From contig JAUCBJ010008777.1 in assembly GCA_032718475.1 (NCBI GenBank), forward strand, positions 1 through 48,085: 48,085 bases of DNA, given 5' to 3'. The notes beneath the pieces are model-generated. The model was not told where the DNA came from and made no database searches. It saw nothing but the letters and a program-made list of their open reading frames with translations. Positions 1-11,274 of this stretch are shown piece after piece (the stretch's first letter is position 1; every line of letters begins with the position of its first letter). Source of the DNA: Nemertoderma westbladi (taxonomy: Eukaryota; Xenacoelomorpha; Nemertodermatida; Nemertodermatidae). The position numbers and the translations under genes were made by a program.

Positions 1-310
1 TGTTTAGGCCGGTTAACAAGCCACAAAATTTGAGGGATCTATTTCGAAATGCAGGTTAGTGTTTAAATATTTGGCTAAATATATATTATATTCGTGTTTA
101 AATATTTAATTATATTATATTGACTTACATTGATTGTAAGCCATTAATTGCCGAACAGATACTGTATGGGAATGGTTTCTTGATGTGATTTCTATTTTAT
201 TATTGGTGTTCACCTCTTTTACTGTTTTTCCTGTGGTTTTTCCTGTGGGGCGAGTCAAAACTGCGAACTGCTTTAATTATACTATGGCCGTTTTCTAAAA
301 GTCTATGTCT

Positions 311-334
311 GTGTGTGTGTGTGTGTGTGTGTGT
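311..334. repeat. (GT)12 microsatellite
   Basis: Twelve uninterrupted GT units. Simple sequence; an 80-residue open frame running through it is an artefact of the repeat. Confidence 0.95.
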
Positions 335-985
335 CGGATAATTATACAATGGCTAGTTATATTCAATACTGTAGTGGCTTCCGACACACACAATCACATG
401 AATGCATTCATACATTGCTTGTGCATACGCGCATATATTCCACATAAGCACCAGTTGATATGCCACATACGAGGTGTAAACGCTACGCCGACAACCGACT
501 ACCAACGCCGGCAACCATTATTAAAGCTAATTAATGTTATTTTTTAATTGAGGGAAAGGAACAGCTAACAGTGGAAGGTTATTCCAACCAAAACAAGTAA
601 GCGAGAGTCACGAACTCAGGGTACAATTTCATATTGGCGAATTAATATCCCGCCTCAATGTTAAATTCTCAATTTAGGGAAAGGAGCTGGTTACAGTGGC
701 ACGTTATTTTTACCAAAATAATAATCTAAGCACAATAGAACAGGTTACAGTTTTATTTTTTGAGAGTATTCAGCTATTATTTGCGTCCAATCTCCCCTGG
801 AGAGGGATGAATTTTTATTGCGTCCAGTTTCCCCCTATCTGTAATTCTCAAGTACAAACATAAAGGGGACGGACACGCATGGAGGGTGAGTATGGCGTTA
901 TTTATTACTACAGTAAAACAATGATATGATATGATATTAACATTGATATGAAATATTAATTCGCTGGGATGGGATTTGCGTCATG

Positions 986-1011
986 CCCCCCCCCCCCCCC
1001 CCCCCCCCCCC
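986..1011. repeat. Poly-C run (26 C)
   Basis: Uninterrupted run of 26 C. It is the longest of at least six C runs of 13 or more in this window (others at 2881-2897, 4750-4764, 38694-38706, 45181-45197 and 45352-45365). Confidence 0.9.
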
Positions 1012-1782
1012 TGTCTCATAACTTTTAAGGCTATATCTAATTAGGTGAAAAATTACTCGCCTTATTGGGTTAATATTGTGTTCGGTGTTTGGAATCCTTG
1101 CTTGTCCGTCCAGATTTCAATAGGTACCAGCAAATCACTAAGTCGAAGGCCTAAGGATGAATAATAACTGGTGCAATATCGACGGAAACATTTTTTTAAA
1201 CGCTTGTAGCTAAATATTGAAAACGAAAATAAAAATTCTGGCTCACCCAGTCAGTGGTCGGGAGGTGAAACTATCTCTGTTTCAAATTTCATGGAATCTC
1301 ATTAAGATATTAATAAGTTTAAGTAGAAAAAATAGAGGAGCGGGTGGTGAGGGGAGGGGGATTCGTTTCACTGAATTACGCACGTTCTATTTCGGGGTAT
1401 GGCGTTGGCCTATATTAATTGCATTATATTAAATACGAGTGATAGAGATAAATATTGTATGACTTATATTTAATAATAATAGAAAGCTAATAAAAAAAAA
1501 CCTGCTAATCATTAAATATTTATAGAAATATCAAACAAATAAATATATACAGTATATATCGTAGACGCCGTACTGCAACTAACTACTACAAAACAAAAAC
1601 TATTTACAAACTTGAGTGTAAATTAGCACTTTACAGTGTGATGATCCGAGTGGCTTTGTTACACGAACGAACGTTAGTGAGTGAGTGAAAATAAAGCCAC
1701 GAGTATCAGAACACTGAAAGTACTGTATGTATGTATGTAGTTTTATTCCAAAATTTTACCATTACGAAATGATTGTATATAT

Positions 1783-1798
1783 TAGGGATGTGCCGGAT
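1783..1798 (+). repeat. hAT-like left terminal inverted repeat
   Basis: TAGGGATGTGCCGGAT; it pairs with the right end at 17624-17639 with a single mismatch and is preceded by the target duplication GTATATAT. Confidence 0.9.
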
Positions 1799-3137
1799 TG
1801 ACTATTTTCAAACCGGCCAGGCAGGAGCCGGATTTGTAAAAAAAATCTGGCCGGAATTCCGGCCAAGCCGGATTTTTTTATATATCACCACTTTTCCTTG
1901 AATCAGCTATATGGTACTATATGGTATATATGGTCAGCTATAACGCGCTGGATACTAACTGGCTTTGACTTTAATAAGAATTCAGAAGTAGATAAGTAAG
2001 TATATGTCCATTATCCAAACTAAACGGGACGAGAAGAGCGTTATGCGTTGGTTGGATGCAAAAAAGGAATCATTTCCTAATTTACAAATACTTGTACATA
2101 TATTTAGCATCACCAGCGTCTTCAATTTATTCCGAGCGAATATTTGTAGAGGCTGCGAGGCTGGTATTGTATTTGATGAGAACCGCTCTCGTCTACTTTC
2201 GGATGGTGGAGAGAAACTAATATTTTTGTACCATAACCTACGCCGATTTGATATAATGGATTGATTTGATAAATAAAGTGCAAATTGAAAAATAATAGAA
2301 CGAAGTAACAATAGCTGTAGTTTTTTTTATACACTCTGAGTTAAATTGTGACGGGATCCTAAGATCCCGACCGGGTTAGATTTGTACGCGTCACCATTCT
2401 GCTAGGCAGTTGCACTGGGTCGGTTTGGCCGAAGGCCGTCGTGGAAAAATAGAGTTTCTGATTCTCAATATTTATACTCAGAACGATAATAGCACAATCA
2501 GTAAATCAGTGATGAATATCATGGTAAATCAGTAACAGCAGAAAATACAGATAATAATCGGTGGCGGTGACAGTCATAAACTATGACCGGTCTGCAACTC
2601 TGTAACTAATGAACTGACCGGTAAATCAGTAATGCAGAATAATATATGATTGATACACACAGATATTGGTTTCACCTCTTACTGTACTTGGCCCTCTGTA
2701 CCCAGTGGATGCTTTCCTATCTCTAATCACGTGCGTCCCTCCCTGCTATTGGCTAATATACTAATTGTCACTTTGGCACTCCCTGTGAGTGTTTCCCCCC
2801 GCTGCTAGCCTCTACTAGCTGTATTCCCTCCAAGGTGGTTTGACCTCTCACCTCTCTCTGTGGCTTTAGGGCTTGTGTCGCCCCCCCCCCCCCCCCCAAG
2901 TTGGTTATGAGGCGAGATTATTATTGGTAATCTCGTATCCCCAACTATATTGATAAAACGCCACTGGTCCCATTCTAAGGTGGATAATGTAACGGAATTG
3001 AATCCGCTTACATAAATTGGATTTACAAGTTTCTAAATCGCATCGAATATATAAACTGGTCGATCATTCACGGTCACGGTGGTAAGCTTAATATCAATTT
3101 AAAACAAACCTAGCTAGACCAAACATCAACGCTTGCG
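1799..3137. other. Left interior of the hAT-like element
   Basis: No recognisable gene; short frames at about 2004-2264 and 1982-2334 match nothing I know and overlap on opposite strands. Visible structure: a CCGG-rich subterminal zone to about 1880, a perfect hairpin with 7-bp arms (CGGGATC / GATCCCG) at 2352-2369, repeated AATCAGTAA words at 2490-2640, and a 17-base C run at 2881-2897. Confidence 0.5.
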
Positions 3138-3142
3138 CACTG

Positions 3143-4348
3143 TGTAAAAGCTTTTGCGGATATAGCTAGTCATTTTCCCCTCAAAGTACTGTGTAGGTAT
3201 TTTAGTGGACATAAAAAGCCATTTTTCTTACTGTGTAGGTGTTTTAGCGGACATAAAAAGCCATTATTCTGTATGTGTACTTTAGCGGACATAACAAGCC
3301 ATTTTATGCCGCAATGCGTCAAAATACTCTTAATACAGTGTAGTTCAGATGACGACATCTATCAGCTGATATGTCGATGTGGAGCTTTTGGCTTTCTTTG
3401 TTCGGCTCGCTCGACCAATCAGAGCGATTTTCATTTTATCTTGTACAGAAGCCTACGGAAGATCGCGCAATGCATTACGGTCTTTGTTTACCTTTTTCCT
3501 GAGCCCAGAACATCGGCTTTGGAATTATTCTTAGTTTCAGACTTTAGCCAAACATTAGTAGGCTTTGATTATAGGAACGTATAACTGTTATCAAACCAAC
3601 ATACAAGTCATACTTCAACGAGTCACGCAAACTCAAGCAAACAAATCAACTCAATCTTTCACCGCATTATTTTACTGCTATTTACTGTCGGTTATTAATT
3701 GTTATCAGTTGATGAATATGTTGTTATATTTGGAGAATATCGATAAATAATCATAAAACCCCAATCTTCTTGATATACTGAAGGTAAGAGGGACCCGTTA
3801 CATATAGCAATTGCGACTTACATTATAGTGGTTTTGGAGTGAATTGAATGCTATTTCATAGACCCTACATGTGTCAGTTGCTGTTCTCCTTATATATGAC
3901 TAAAATTAGTGAAGGTCGGCAGATCAGTGTGCAGCAGTGTGCGGTAGTGTGCATGAGTGTGACAGATAACAAAGCATTTCCTAAAGAATGCTCTTTATAC
4001 GAAAATCAATAGCCATCCCGTTGTGTTTAGTGTAAGTCATAACTCTGTTTACATACTTAGAGCGCCACGTCCTAAAGGAACTGTTAATATTTCCCGAAAG
4101 TGAATAATATTTGTCAGAGATATTATAGTAACGATCAATCGAATAATACAGTAAGTCTACACTGCAATAAGGTCAGAGCATACGAATCCAGTCTCCCTTA
4201 ACCGTGGGTGAATGGTCGCGCATAGGCTGGCTTCGGCTAATGTAACTTTATGTGTATCAAATACTTGTTATAGGCTAAAGTCGATTTATAAACTAGAAGA
4301 CACCTAAAATTGGCAGGTTAAACTGCTAAAGGTCTAAAAGCGCGAACA
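3143..4348 (+). repeat. BEL copy 1, 5' LTR
   Basis: About 1.2 kb, TG...CA ended. The first 200 bases carry three diverged copies of a GGACATAA-containing unit (about 3180-3300), a promoter-side tandem repeat also seen in copy 2 in another form. The part from 3342 onward is repeated almost exactly at 16166-17172. A third, partial copy lies at 42206-42870. Confidence 0.9.
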
Positions 4349-6264
4349 ATAACAATTATAGTTTCTTTATTGCAACGTAGGCAATAAAGGCAAAAGTACT
4401 GGTCGACCGGTAAGCTGTAGGCCTAACTGCCCAACTGCCCGAACCGGTACTTACAGGTACAGCAGTATTATTCGATTTTGATAATTATATGCCGGTAGGT
4501 CTTGATATTTAATCAGGGACGGCCGCCCTGGTTTTTTATTGGGATTTTACTTATTTCTGTCAGTTTTATTTATTTGTAAGTTAATATTGAGCAGAAGGCG
4601 TGTAAGCCTGCGCAGATTGTACAGGTAATTTGTAAGCTGGATTGTTGTCTGGCTGTTGTCAGGTCTGAAGAGATTGCAGTGTGTGTAGAGTGTATGTCCG
4701 ATAAAGTACTAGTTAGGAACGTGGGGGCATCCAGTGCTGTAAGGTGAATCCCCCCCCCCCCCCCGAAAGAATAAGTCGTACTACTCAGTTAGAACGCATA
4801 CTAACTAACCATTTCGGAGTCTGCATATACTGTAGTTTATTTAGGCTTGATAGTAGTCTGCCAGCATTTGGTTTGTATTTTGTTTGTGTAGTCTGTACGG
4901 GTAGCGTAATATTTATTATTCAGAGTTTATGCGATTATTCGCAACATACATACCCCAAGTTTATTCCTACAGTAATTGTGCTTGTTATACATACCGTTAT
5001 AGTTAAATTAACCCCGGTACTACATCAGGGCTGTTCGGCGTATGTAAAGACTGGTGATTTTATGCTCTGGTCACTCCGGCAGATACCGTGGTTCTTTTAA
5101 CTGTACAAGTATTTTTAACTGCTGGTTATTTGTTGTATAAGTACTTGTACCTAATTTAGGGTTTAGTGTACAGTGCTTTCCGAAGGTAATTAGTGTGTAG
5201 GCAGTATATTTGTGTTATAAAGTGGTTAATAGGCACGTTGGCTCTGGTTGGCTGCGGTAATTAACTTCTAGGTAGGGACATTCCGGGTACATAACGTAGT
5301 ACTTATAGAGCTGTAAAGCTAGAGACTATAAGTCGTCAGACGGTGGTATTTTCCTATCTGGACAACGCAATATATTTACTACTGCTTTATTATTTTCAAA
5401 TACCGTAGAATCCTGTCCGTTTGTAATAACCAGAAATTCTAACCCCTTGTTAGGCTGGTTTGTAGACTTCTTGTAAAATTACCCCTAAAATTTGTACGTG
5501 TAATATTTTGTGTTTATTTAGAGATTGTAATCTCACCCCTTAATTATACGTAATTTGTAGTAATAAGTAACTTAGTAAATTAGAATTATTTGTTTTAGTA
5601 TCCAATAAGTAGCACTACACTGAGAGTGTTCAGCTTCTGTGAAGTGACTCCTTACCTAGAAATAATAACATTTATTTCAAATATTGTAACAAAACCCATT
5701 AAACGGGTATATATATATTATAAATCAACTCAAACCGATTTATAAAATAGTGGGCCTGTCATCCATCAATTAGGTCTTAATATCAGTTGGACTACTGCTT
5801 AATAACAGTAACAAAGTAAAGAAAGGTAACCCTAAAATTCAGAAATTCAGTTATTATAAAATAATTGACATACCGGTATTTACGATAGGCTTATTATATT
5901 TATTTCTATAAATTTATACTGAAATTATATACCGGTATTCTGTAATTAATTTTATGTCTATAATTATACTTATATATACTATAAGTGTAAGCTAAGCTGT
6001 ATACTGGTATTCACAGTAGGCTTATTATATATATATATATATTTGCGCTGAAATTATATACCGGTATTCTGTGACGAAACCTAGTCTGTAATAATACTTA
6101 TATATACTATAAGTGTATACCGGTATTCTAATATATTGTATATATAACATGTTACACTGAGTAACGGTATCGGTAATTAATTACTAGGCTTATAGTTGAT
6201 ACTGAATTACTAGACTTGCTTTAACTGTAGTTATAGTAGTAAGCATTCAACTGTACAAACAAAC
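4349..6264 (+). other. Long 5' leader of BEL copy 1
   Basis: 1.9 kb without a convincing gene before the first gag ATG. It starts ATAACAATTATA directly after the LTR, and no standard TGG-type primer binding site is evident. It holds a 15-base C run (4750-4764). Near its end is a roughly 130-bp tandem duplication (about 5873-6130) built around TATACCGGTATTC and TATATACTATAAG words. The equivalent leader in BEL copy 2 has the same words in the same order, which supports homology of the two leaders. Confidence 0.65.
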
Positions 6265-6912
6265 ATGGCTGACACAAAGCAAAATCTGTCAGACAGTCTC
6301 CTAGATAAAACAATCTGTGATCCAGATAGGAGTGCGGAACGTTTGAGACCGAAGTTCAACTACCCTCCTACTGTAAGAAAGGTCATCCCTCCAGTAGTAG
6401 TATCAGACCCTAGGCTAGTTAAACACAGTAGGTCTATCATAGGCACTCGGGCTCAAGTCAAGCGGGACCAAGAGGCAGCTGTTAAACAACAGCAACACTC
6501 GAACCGAGAACTTATTTCCCAGTGGCCCGATAGCTCCAGTAGTTCAGATACTGTAGAGTTGACACCCGAGCGCGGAGCAAAGATGGCAGAAGCAGTTTAT
6601 TCGGATCCACTTCTCATTCTTCCTGAAGCCGTACTCACTAGAGTATTGATTGCGGTGGAGGAACATCAAATGGATTGGGCGAGAAGTAAGCGATCGACCA
6701 AGGACAGTTATGCGGGATACACGAAGGAAGAACTGAAGTCTATTGTCGAGACGCAATGGAATTTCCCCGGACCCGGACTCCCATTTAACTTATCGGAAGC
6801 TGCCTGGGAGGACTTATACAGGATGGGAGTGGTAAGGGACATTAGTGATCCAGCTGTATGGAAGAGGTCGGCAGCAGGATATGTACAGGGATTCTTCAGC
6901 TCTTTGGAGTGA
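6265..6912 (+). pseudogene. BEL copy 1 Gag, N-terminal part
   Basis: The first 110 or so residues match the start of Gag in BEL copy 2 (shared features: a LSDSLL start, VVVSDPRLV, SIIGTRAQVKR, a poly-Gln/His stretch, PDSSSSSDT and TPERGAKM). The ATG at 6265 is chosen because it corresponds to the copy 2 start. After about residue 114 the sequence departs from copy 2. It runs into roughly 100 residues found only here (with a YAGYTKEELKSIVETQWNFP core), then a TGA at 6910-6912. The same frame becomes gag-like again at about 7270. Gag would form the particle shell. This copy cannot make intact Gag without bypassing the stop. Confidence 0.7.
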
Positions 6913-7269
6913 TTAGAGGAACAACTGTTTCAACAACACCAAGGACCTCAAGAGCAGGGAGAGCTGCTTTATCAAGTTCGAGTAAGAATCCTAAGAATCA
7001 GACTCCTATCAGCCTTTGAGGAAGCTTCGAAGAGAACCCAAGGCACGTCGTTGCAAGTTGCCGTCAAGACTTGGTTCCAACAGGTGAGTCTCAAGGTTCA
7101 AGGAACGACCCAGTGGAAAATTCAGCTAACTGAGCGCTCGACCCATGGAGAATCAACAGACGCTACCTTTTCTCAAGTGGAAAGCTAAGCGACAGCAGAG
7201 AAACATCAGAAGAAGGACGCTATTGACATCTATCTGTCGGACTATCAACGATTTCTAGGTGACGAAGAG

Positions 7270-7908
7270 TTGAGGAGACGGCTGGCTGGACTTCGTCCTA
7301 ATAGTGAAGGAGCCAAGTTTGTGTTGGACGCATTAGATGCAGAAATGTTAGCTGCGAACCAAGCTAAATTTGATGAAAGCAGCCGCATCGCTAGGGTCCA
7401 AGAAGAACAAGTAAAAAAAAAACATATAGAAGACAGAAAGACAGCAGCAGCGGCAGCGGCAGAGGCAGAAGCGGAAAGAAAAGCGGCAGAAGTGGAAAGA
7501 AAAGCGGCAGTGGCAGCGGCAGAAGCAGAAAGAAAAGCAGCAGAGGCAGCGGCAGAAGCGGAAAGAAAAGCGGCAGAAGTGGAAAGAAAAGCGGCAGTGG
7601 CAGTGGCAGAAGTGGAAAGAAAAGCGGCAGTGGCAGCGGCAGAAGCGGAAAGAAAAGCGGCAGAAGCGGAAAGAAAGATAGCAGTGGCAGAAGCAGAACG
7701 GAGAGCGTCTGAAGAGACCATCCAACTAGAGTTGGAAAATCTGCAAGAGAAGCAAGACTACATAGATAAACAGAGAACAGCTACTCAGTGGCAGATGATA
7801 AGTCGATCCACCCCCAAGCGACAGGGCTTTACATCATCGGATGAAGGCGATACAACAGATCCTAAATGCCCCACCGTCAGAAATTGCCTAATTTGCCCCC
7901 AGCTGTGA
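7270..7908 (+). pseudogene. BEL copy 1 Gag, coiled-coil region
   Basis: Corresponds to Gag of copy 2 from the RRRLxGLRPNSEG segment through a long charged coil. Homology to copy 2 begins earlier, near 7137, in a different frame, so there is a frameshift between. Residues 50-145 are almost only Ala, Glu, Lys and Arg in imperfect 7 to 14-residue repeats (AEAERKAA, VERKAAVA), a strong coiled-coil pattern for Gag self-assembly. The frame ends shortly after it overlaps the next Gag frame near 7866. The antisense Ser/Phe/Ala-rich frames over this stretch are shadows of the repeat. Confidence 0.75.
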
Positions 7909-10130
7909 GAAGGCAACTAGCTAGCACAGACTTAGGTAGTACAGAACCCACAGACCAAATTATTAGAGTAAAAAGACTCCCTACTATAGTAGATGAGCCT
8001 GAAATAATTAGGCCTGTTCTAGAAGCTACCCCCTCTGTGATAGAGACCCCTGTACTTCCAGAACCCAACTCTAAATTCCCTTTGCACAGCACTAAATTAC
8101 CTGTGCCCAGCAGAACAGCCCCTGGGACAGTTCCTGTCCTGGACTCCGAGCGAAATATCAACGATTTGTCGCCCATTGTCCCTCGTCTACCCGCTACTGT
8201 GTTGGCGACTCCCGCTTCGGCGGTCGAGTGGGTGGATGAGGGGCGGCGGGGGATGAATCTCCTGCTCGGGCAGATGCAGGAGACTGTTCAACAATTCAAG
8301 GGAACAGTAAGGGAAAGTAGGTTTGAGTTGCAAGAAGTGCAGCAGAATATCGCGTTAGAACGCGATAAATTAGTAAATATACAAAAGGGTATACCACCAC
8401 ACCCTGTAACAATGTGTCAACCTGTTAGGTCTGAAGTATTTCATGCGCAAGGTGTGGAGCCTACACGCATCTACACTGCTAGTGAAGTAGAAACTCCTAT
8501 AGTAAACCCTATTAAGGGTAATTATAAACCTGTTGACAATGATATTCCATATAGATCTGATCCTAATCCGAGAAATTTATATACCGATAACTCGATATTA
8601 AATAATACGATGGCCCAAGAAAGTTTTACGCGTCAAATGGCTAGAACCGAAGCCCGTCAAGCGGTAAAGGTGGGAGAGATCGTCAAGTTCAATGGAGATG
8701 AGATGAAATGGTTACCTTTTAATGAATATTACAAAGATAACATACAGAACTCTGTACTATCTAACGGAGAGAAACTTAAATTCCTCATCGAGTGTTTGGA
8801 AGGACCTCCCAAGTTAATGGCGTTAAAGTTTATTGGACATCCAGAAGGATTAAGACAAGTTTGGGATACACTAAACATCAGGTATGGTAATAGGAATAAC
8901 ATAGCTAGGTATTTGTATGCAAAATTGGTAGCGCCCCGAAAGTTCATTAGCAGCGGGATTATAGAGTTTTCCGATGAGATTCAGGAGATCTGTAGACAAT
9001 TAGATTGGCTAGGTAAGTCTCATGAATATCAGAGTTCTATGGTTATTGGAGCCGTAGCATCTACTTTGCCAAAGGGTGGAGTAGGTACACGCTGGGACAA
9101 GAAAGTGTTATATATGATGGAACAACAACGAAGAGACCCTACCATGGCTGATCTCATGTCATTCTTAGATGGAGAGGTAAAATTACAGCTCCTAAAGCAG
9201 TCCAGAGAGAAGACACCGGAAAATAAGGTAAGTGAGAAAACCGTTTCTAGGAGAAAGGTAACACCAGTGTGTTATACAGATGACGGTGAAAGCCAGGCCT
9301 CTCAAGAGGAGGACAACGGGAAAGACACCGCAAGATCTTACTATGTCAACAAAGCAACTAAAGACGTAAGTAAATTTAAGTCTCAAACTAGTGACAGGAG
9401 AGAACAGGTAACAAAAACTCCTCCTACGTCTCCTAAGAGAGTTCATGGAAGAAAGCCCGAGGAAAGAACGAGTGTGCACAACATTACCCAAGGTAAAGTA
9501 AGTAACATCAAACCAAAATGTGCATTGTGCGACGGGCCCCACCGTTTAAGTGTGTGTGATGAATTCTTAAAGAAATCCTTAAAGGATAGACGCGAAGTCA
9601 TGTGGGATAAGCGATTGTGTTATAATTGCCTCAGACAAGGACACCAATGGCGAACCTGTTACTCCGACGCGAGGTGTGCTAAGTGCGGCGCGAAACATCA
9701 TATCTTGCTGCACACCGAATTCGAAAGAAACAGCCCGAGTCAGGAAAGTGAGCCCGAACTACATGTCCAATTCAGTGATGTGAACGACACTGACCAAAGT
9801 TCTGAGATGGAAGGATTCTACACGGATGAATTCTCCGACGAAAACGAATCCTGTTACCTAATAAACACCGCAGTGTATCGAGCACTTACGTATGAGACTG
9901 AAACCGATAGTGAGCTCCCCCTAACTATTCCTGACCGACAACCATCTTGGAAAGCGCCAACTTCCAACGTAGGAATCCGAGAATTTCCCGTAGTGCAGTT
10001 GAGAGTCCACGGGTTAGAAAAGAACTATATAGTGAATGCCCTCCTTGACTCCGGCAGCACAGGAACATTCATCGACAAAGAACTAGCCGAAGACATCTTT
10101 GCTGGACAACAAAGTTCCGAACTAAGTTGA
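7866..10130 (+). CDS. BEL copy 1 Gag (capsid and zinc knuckles) and start of protease
   Basis: A 754-codon open frame. The central part (about residues 250-430) resembles the DUF1759 capsid-like region of BEL/Pao Gag (KFNGDEMKWLPF, LEGPPKLMALKFIG, RYGN). A nucleocapsid-like block follows at about 553-615: CALCDGPHRLSVC, then a CCHC knuckle CYNCLRQGHQWRTC, then CAKCGAKHHILLH. An aspartic protease of the DUF1758 type starts near residue 715, with catalytic DSG in NALLDSGSTGTFID at about 727. The frame ends at AGQQSSELS* because of a frameshift; the protease continues in the next frame from 10127. The first ATG is arbitrary, since Gag really starts upstream in another frame. Confidence 0.88.
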   Translation: MPHRQKLPNLPPAVRRQLASTDLGSTEPTDQIIRVKRLPTIVDEPEIIRPVLEATPSVIETPVLPEPNSKFPLHSTKLPVPSRTAPGTVPVLDSERNINDLSPIVPRLPATVLATPASAVEWVDEGRRGMNLLLGQMQETVQQFKGTVRESRFELQEVQQNIALERDKLVNIQKGIPPHPVTMCQPVRSEVFHAQGVEPTRIYTASEVETPIVNPIKGNYKPVDNDIPYRSDPNPRNLYTDNSILNNTMAQESFTRQMARTEARQAVKVGEIVKFNGDEMKWLPFNEYYKDNIQNSVLSNGEKLKFLIECLEGPPKLMALKFIGHPEGLRQVWDTLNIRYGNRNNIARYLYAKLVAPRKFISSGIIEFSDEIQEICRQLDWLGKSHEYQSSMVIGAVASTLPKGGVGTRWDKKVLYMMEQQRRDPTMADLMSFLDGEVKLQLLKQSREKTPENKVSEKTVSRRKVTPVCYTDDGESQASQEEDNGKDTARSYYVNKATKDVSKFKSQTSDRREQVTKTPPTSPKRVHGRKPEERTSVHNITQGKVSNIKPKCALCDGPHRLSVCDEFLKKSLKDRREVMWDKRLCYNCLRQGHQWRTCYSDARCAKCGAKHHILLHTEFERNSPSQESEPELHVQFSDVNDTDQSSEMEGFYTDEFSDENESCYLINTAVYRALTYETETDSELPLTIPDRQPSWKAPTSNVGIREFPVVQLRVHGLEKNYIVNALLDSGSTGTFIDKELAEDIFAGQQSSELS

Positions 10131-11182
10131 ACCTTTCAGGAATTATGCAGGTTTGGATATCTACAGTAGCTACAGACTACTATTTAGGTGCGTTGTCCAC
10201 CCTCCAGGATGAACTAGGAGAACACAGTATAAGGTCAGTAAAAATGGTGGCGATAAAGAACTTCACTACCAGCCAAGTGGAACCTTATAACTGGGATGAA
10301 GACGATTTCACCCAGCAGCATGAGATACCTAGATTCAACACCGACTACCCAGGGGTACAAATACTCATCGGCCAAAATGTGCATGAGGCGCTTGAGACAT
10401 TAGAGAAACGGCCTGCTCGACTGCAACCATTGCAAACCTATGCGGGAAGAACAAGAGTAGGTTGGTACTTCACTGGACCTTCCCGTAGGACACTCATGGA
10501 AAGGCTACCCAAAGATCAGGTCCATCAGGTGAGTGAAAGGGAAGAAGACATCAGTGAGGGAGAGACAACCACAACTGAGGGAACACCATACTCCTCAGAT
10601 AATGACGATATTAACTCTAATGTAGATCAATGGAGACATTGCCTTGGGACGATTAATCCAGCCGACATCGCTTCCAGAGGAGCAACTCCTCAAGAACTGA
10701 TAGATACTCCAGACTGGTTGAGTGGACCCGACTTCCTAAGTAAAGAAGAAGATGAATGGCCTCCTCATCTCACCACGGCTGAGATTAGACAAGCCAAGGG
10801 AGCGGAGAAAGTCAAACCTAAAACACGGACGAGTAAATCAAAGTTATTTAAACCTGCGATAGATCTGTCTGTACTACACATTTCCGGAGACGATGCTTTG
10901 GATCCACAATTCCCCGCCTCTAATAAGTCTGTTGTGGAAATCAGAGATTGGAAATCTGGAACTCCAGATGTCTCGCAGGGACTCTCACCAATCCTGCAGA
11001 GAGCGATTCATCACTATAGCTCCTGGAATCGACTTTGTAAGGCCGTTGCTTATTTAAAGCGATGTTTTCATCATCACTACTCCAGGATGAAGATCGCTCC
11101 ACCGATCAGTGATACCGCTCCACCAACATCTGCGCACGTCCATGTTGTTAAAGATCTTCCCAAATATCAGAAAGATTTCTGA
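10127..11182 (+). CDS. BEL copy 1 protease C-terminus, RT/RNase H deletion joint, pre-integrase linker
   Basis: Residues 1-145 complete the DUF1758 protease (ending RTRVGWYFTGPSRRTL, comparable to the TRLGW motif of the family). At about residue 168 the text passes directly from SNVDQ to WRHCLGTINPADIASRGATP. That second motif belongs to the end of RNase H and the linker of normal BEL Pol (RHV...NPAD.ASRG). About 600 residues of RT and RNase H expected between them are missing. The same joint occurs in BEL copy 2, so it is an inherited deletion and not local decay. The remainder is linker and the start of integrase. Confidence 0.85.
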   Translation: MNLSGIMQVWISTVATDYYLGALSTLQDELGEHSIRSVKMVAIKNFTTSQVEPYNWDEDDFTQQHEIPRFNTDYPGVQILIGQNVHEALETLEKRPARLQPLQTYAGRTRVGWYFTGPSRRTLMERLPKDQVHQVSEREEDISEGETTTTEGTPYSSDNDDINSNVDQWRHCLGTINPADIASRGATPQELIDTPDWLSGPDFLSKEEDEWPPHLTTAEIRQAKGAEKVKPKTRTSKSKLFKPAIDLSVLHISGDDALDPQFPASNKSVVEIRDWKSGTPDVSQGLSPILQRAIHHYSSWNRLCKAVAYLKRCFHHHYSRMKIAPPISDTAPPTSAHVHVVKDLPKYQKDF

Positions 11183-11274
11183 AGGAGAAAATCAGCTACC
11201 AGGAGCATGAAGAAACCAATAAGCAGATACTGAGACTCCTGCAATGCTATGAGGATTCCGATAAGTATTTCCTG

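Larger units (their letters stand above)
1..1782. other. Non-coding left flank
   Basis: No convincing coding region is visible; the open frames here are short and one is only the GT microsatellite read through. The stretch holds a (GT)12 tract at 311-334, a 26-base C run at 986-1011, and a diverged pair of similar blocks at about 546-600 and 672-725 (both with GGGAAAGGA followed by a conserved ACAGTGG). The 8 bases at 1775-1782 are the left target duplication of the hAT-like element that follows. Confidence 0.6.

Noticed and set aside
305-547. 80-codon open frame over the GT repeat
   Set aside because: Its first half is microsatellite (Val-Cys repeats) and the rest has no motif.
2004-2264. 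Possible hAT transposase remnant in the left arm
   Set aside because: 86 codons with no transposase motif, and an equally long frame exists on the opposite strand.
3273-3584. 103-codon frame in the BEL LTR, repeated at 16122-16409 and seemingly conserved
   Set aside because: Conservation is explained by LTR duplication; no homologous frame in the LTR of copy 2.
7245-7725. Antisense Ala/Ser/Phe-rich frames opposite the Gag coiled coil
   Set aside because: Low-complexity shadows of the GCAGAAGCGGAAAGAAAA-type repeat; the sense frame matches Gag.
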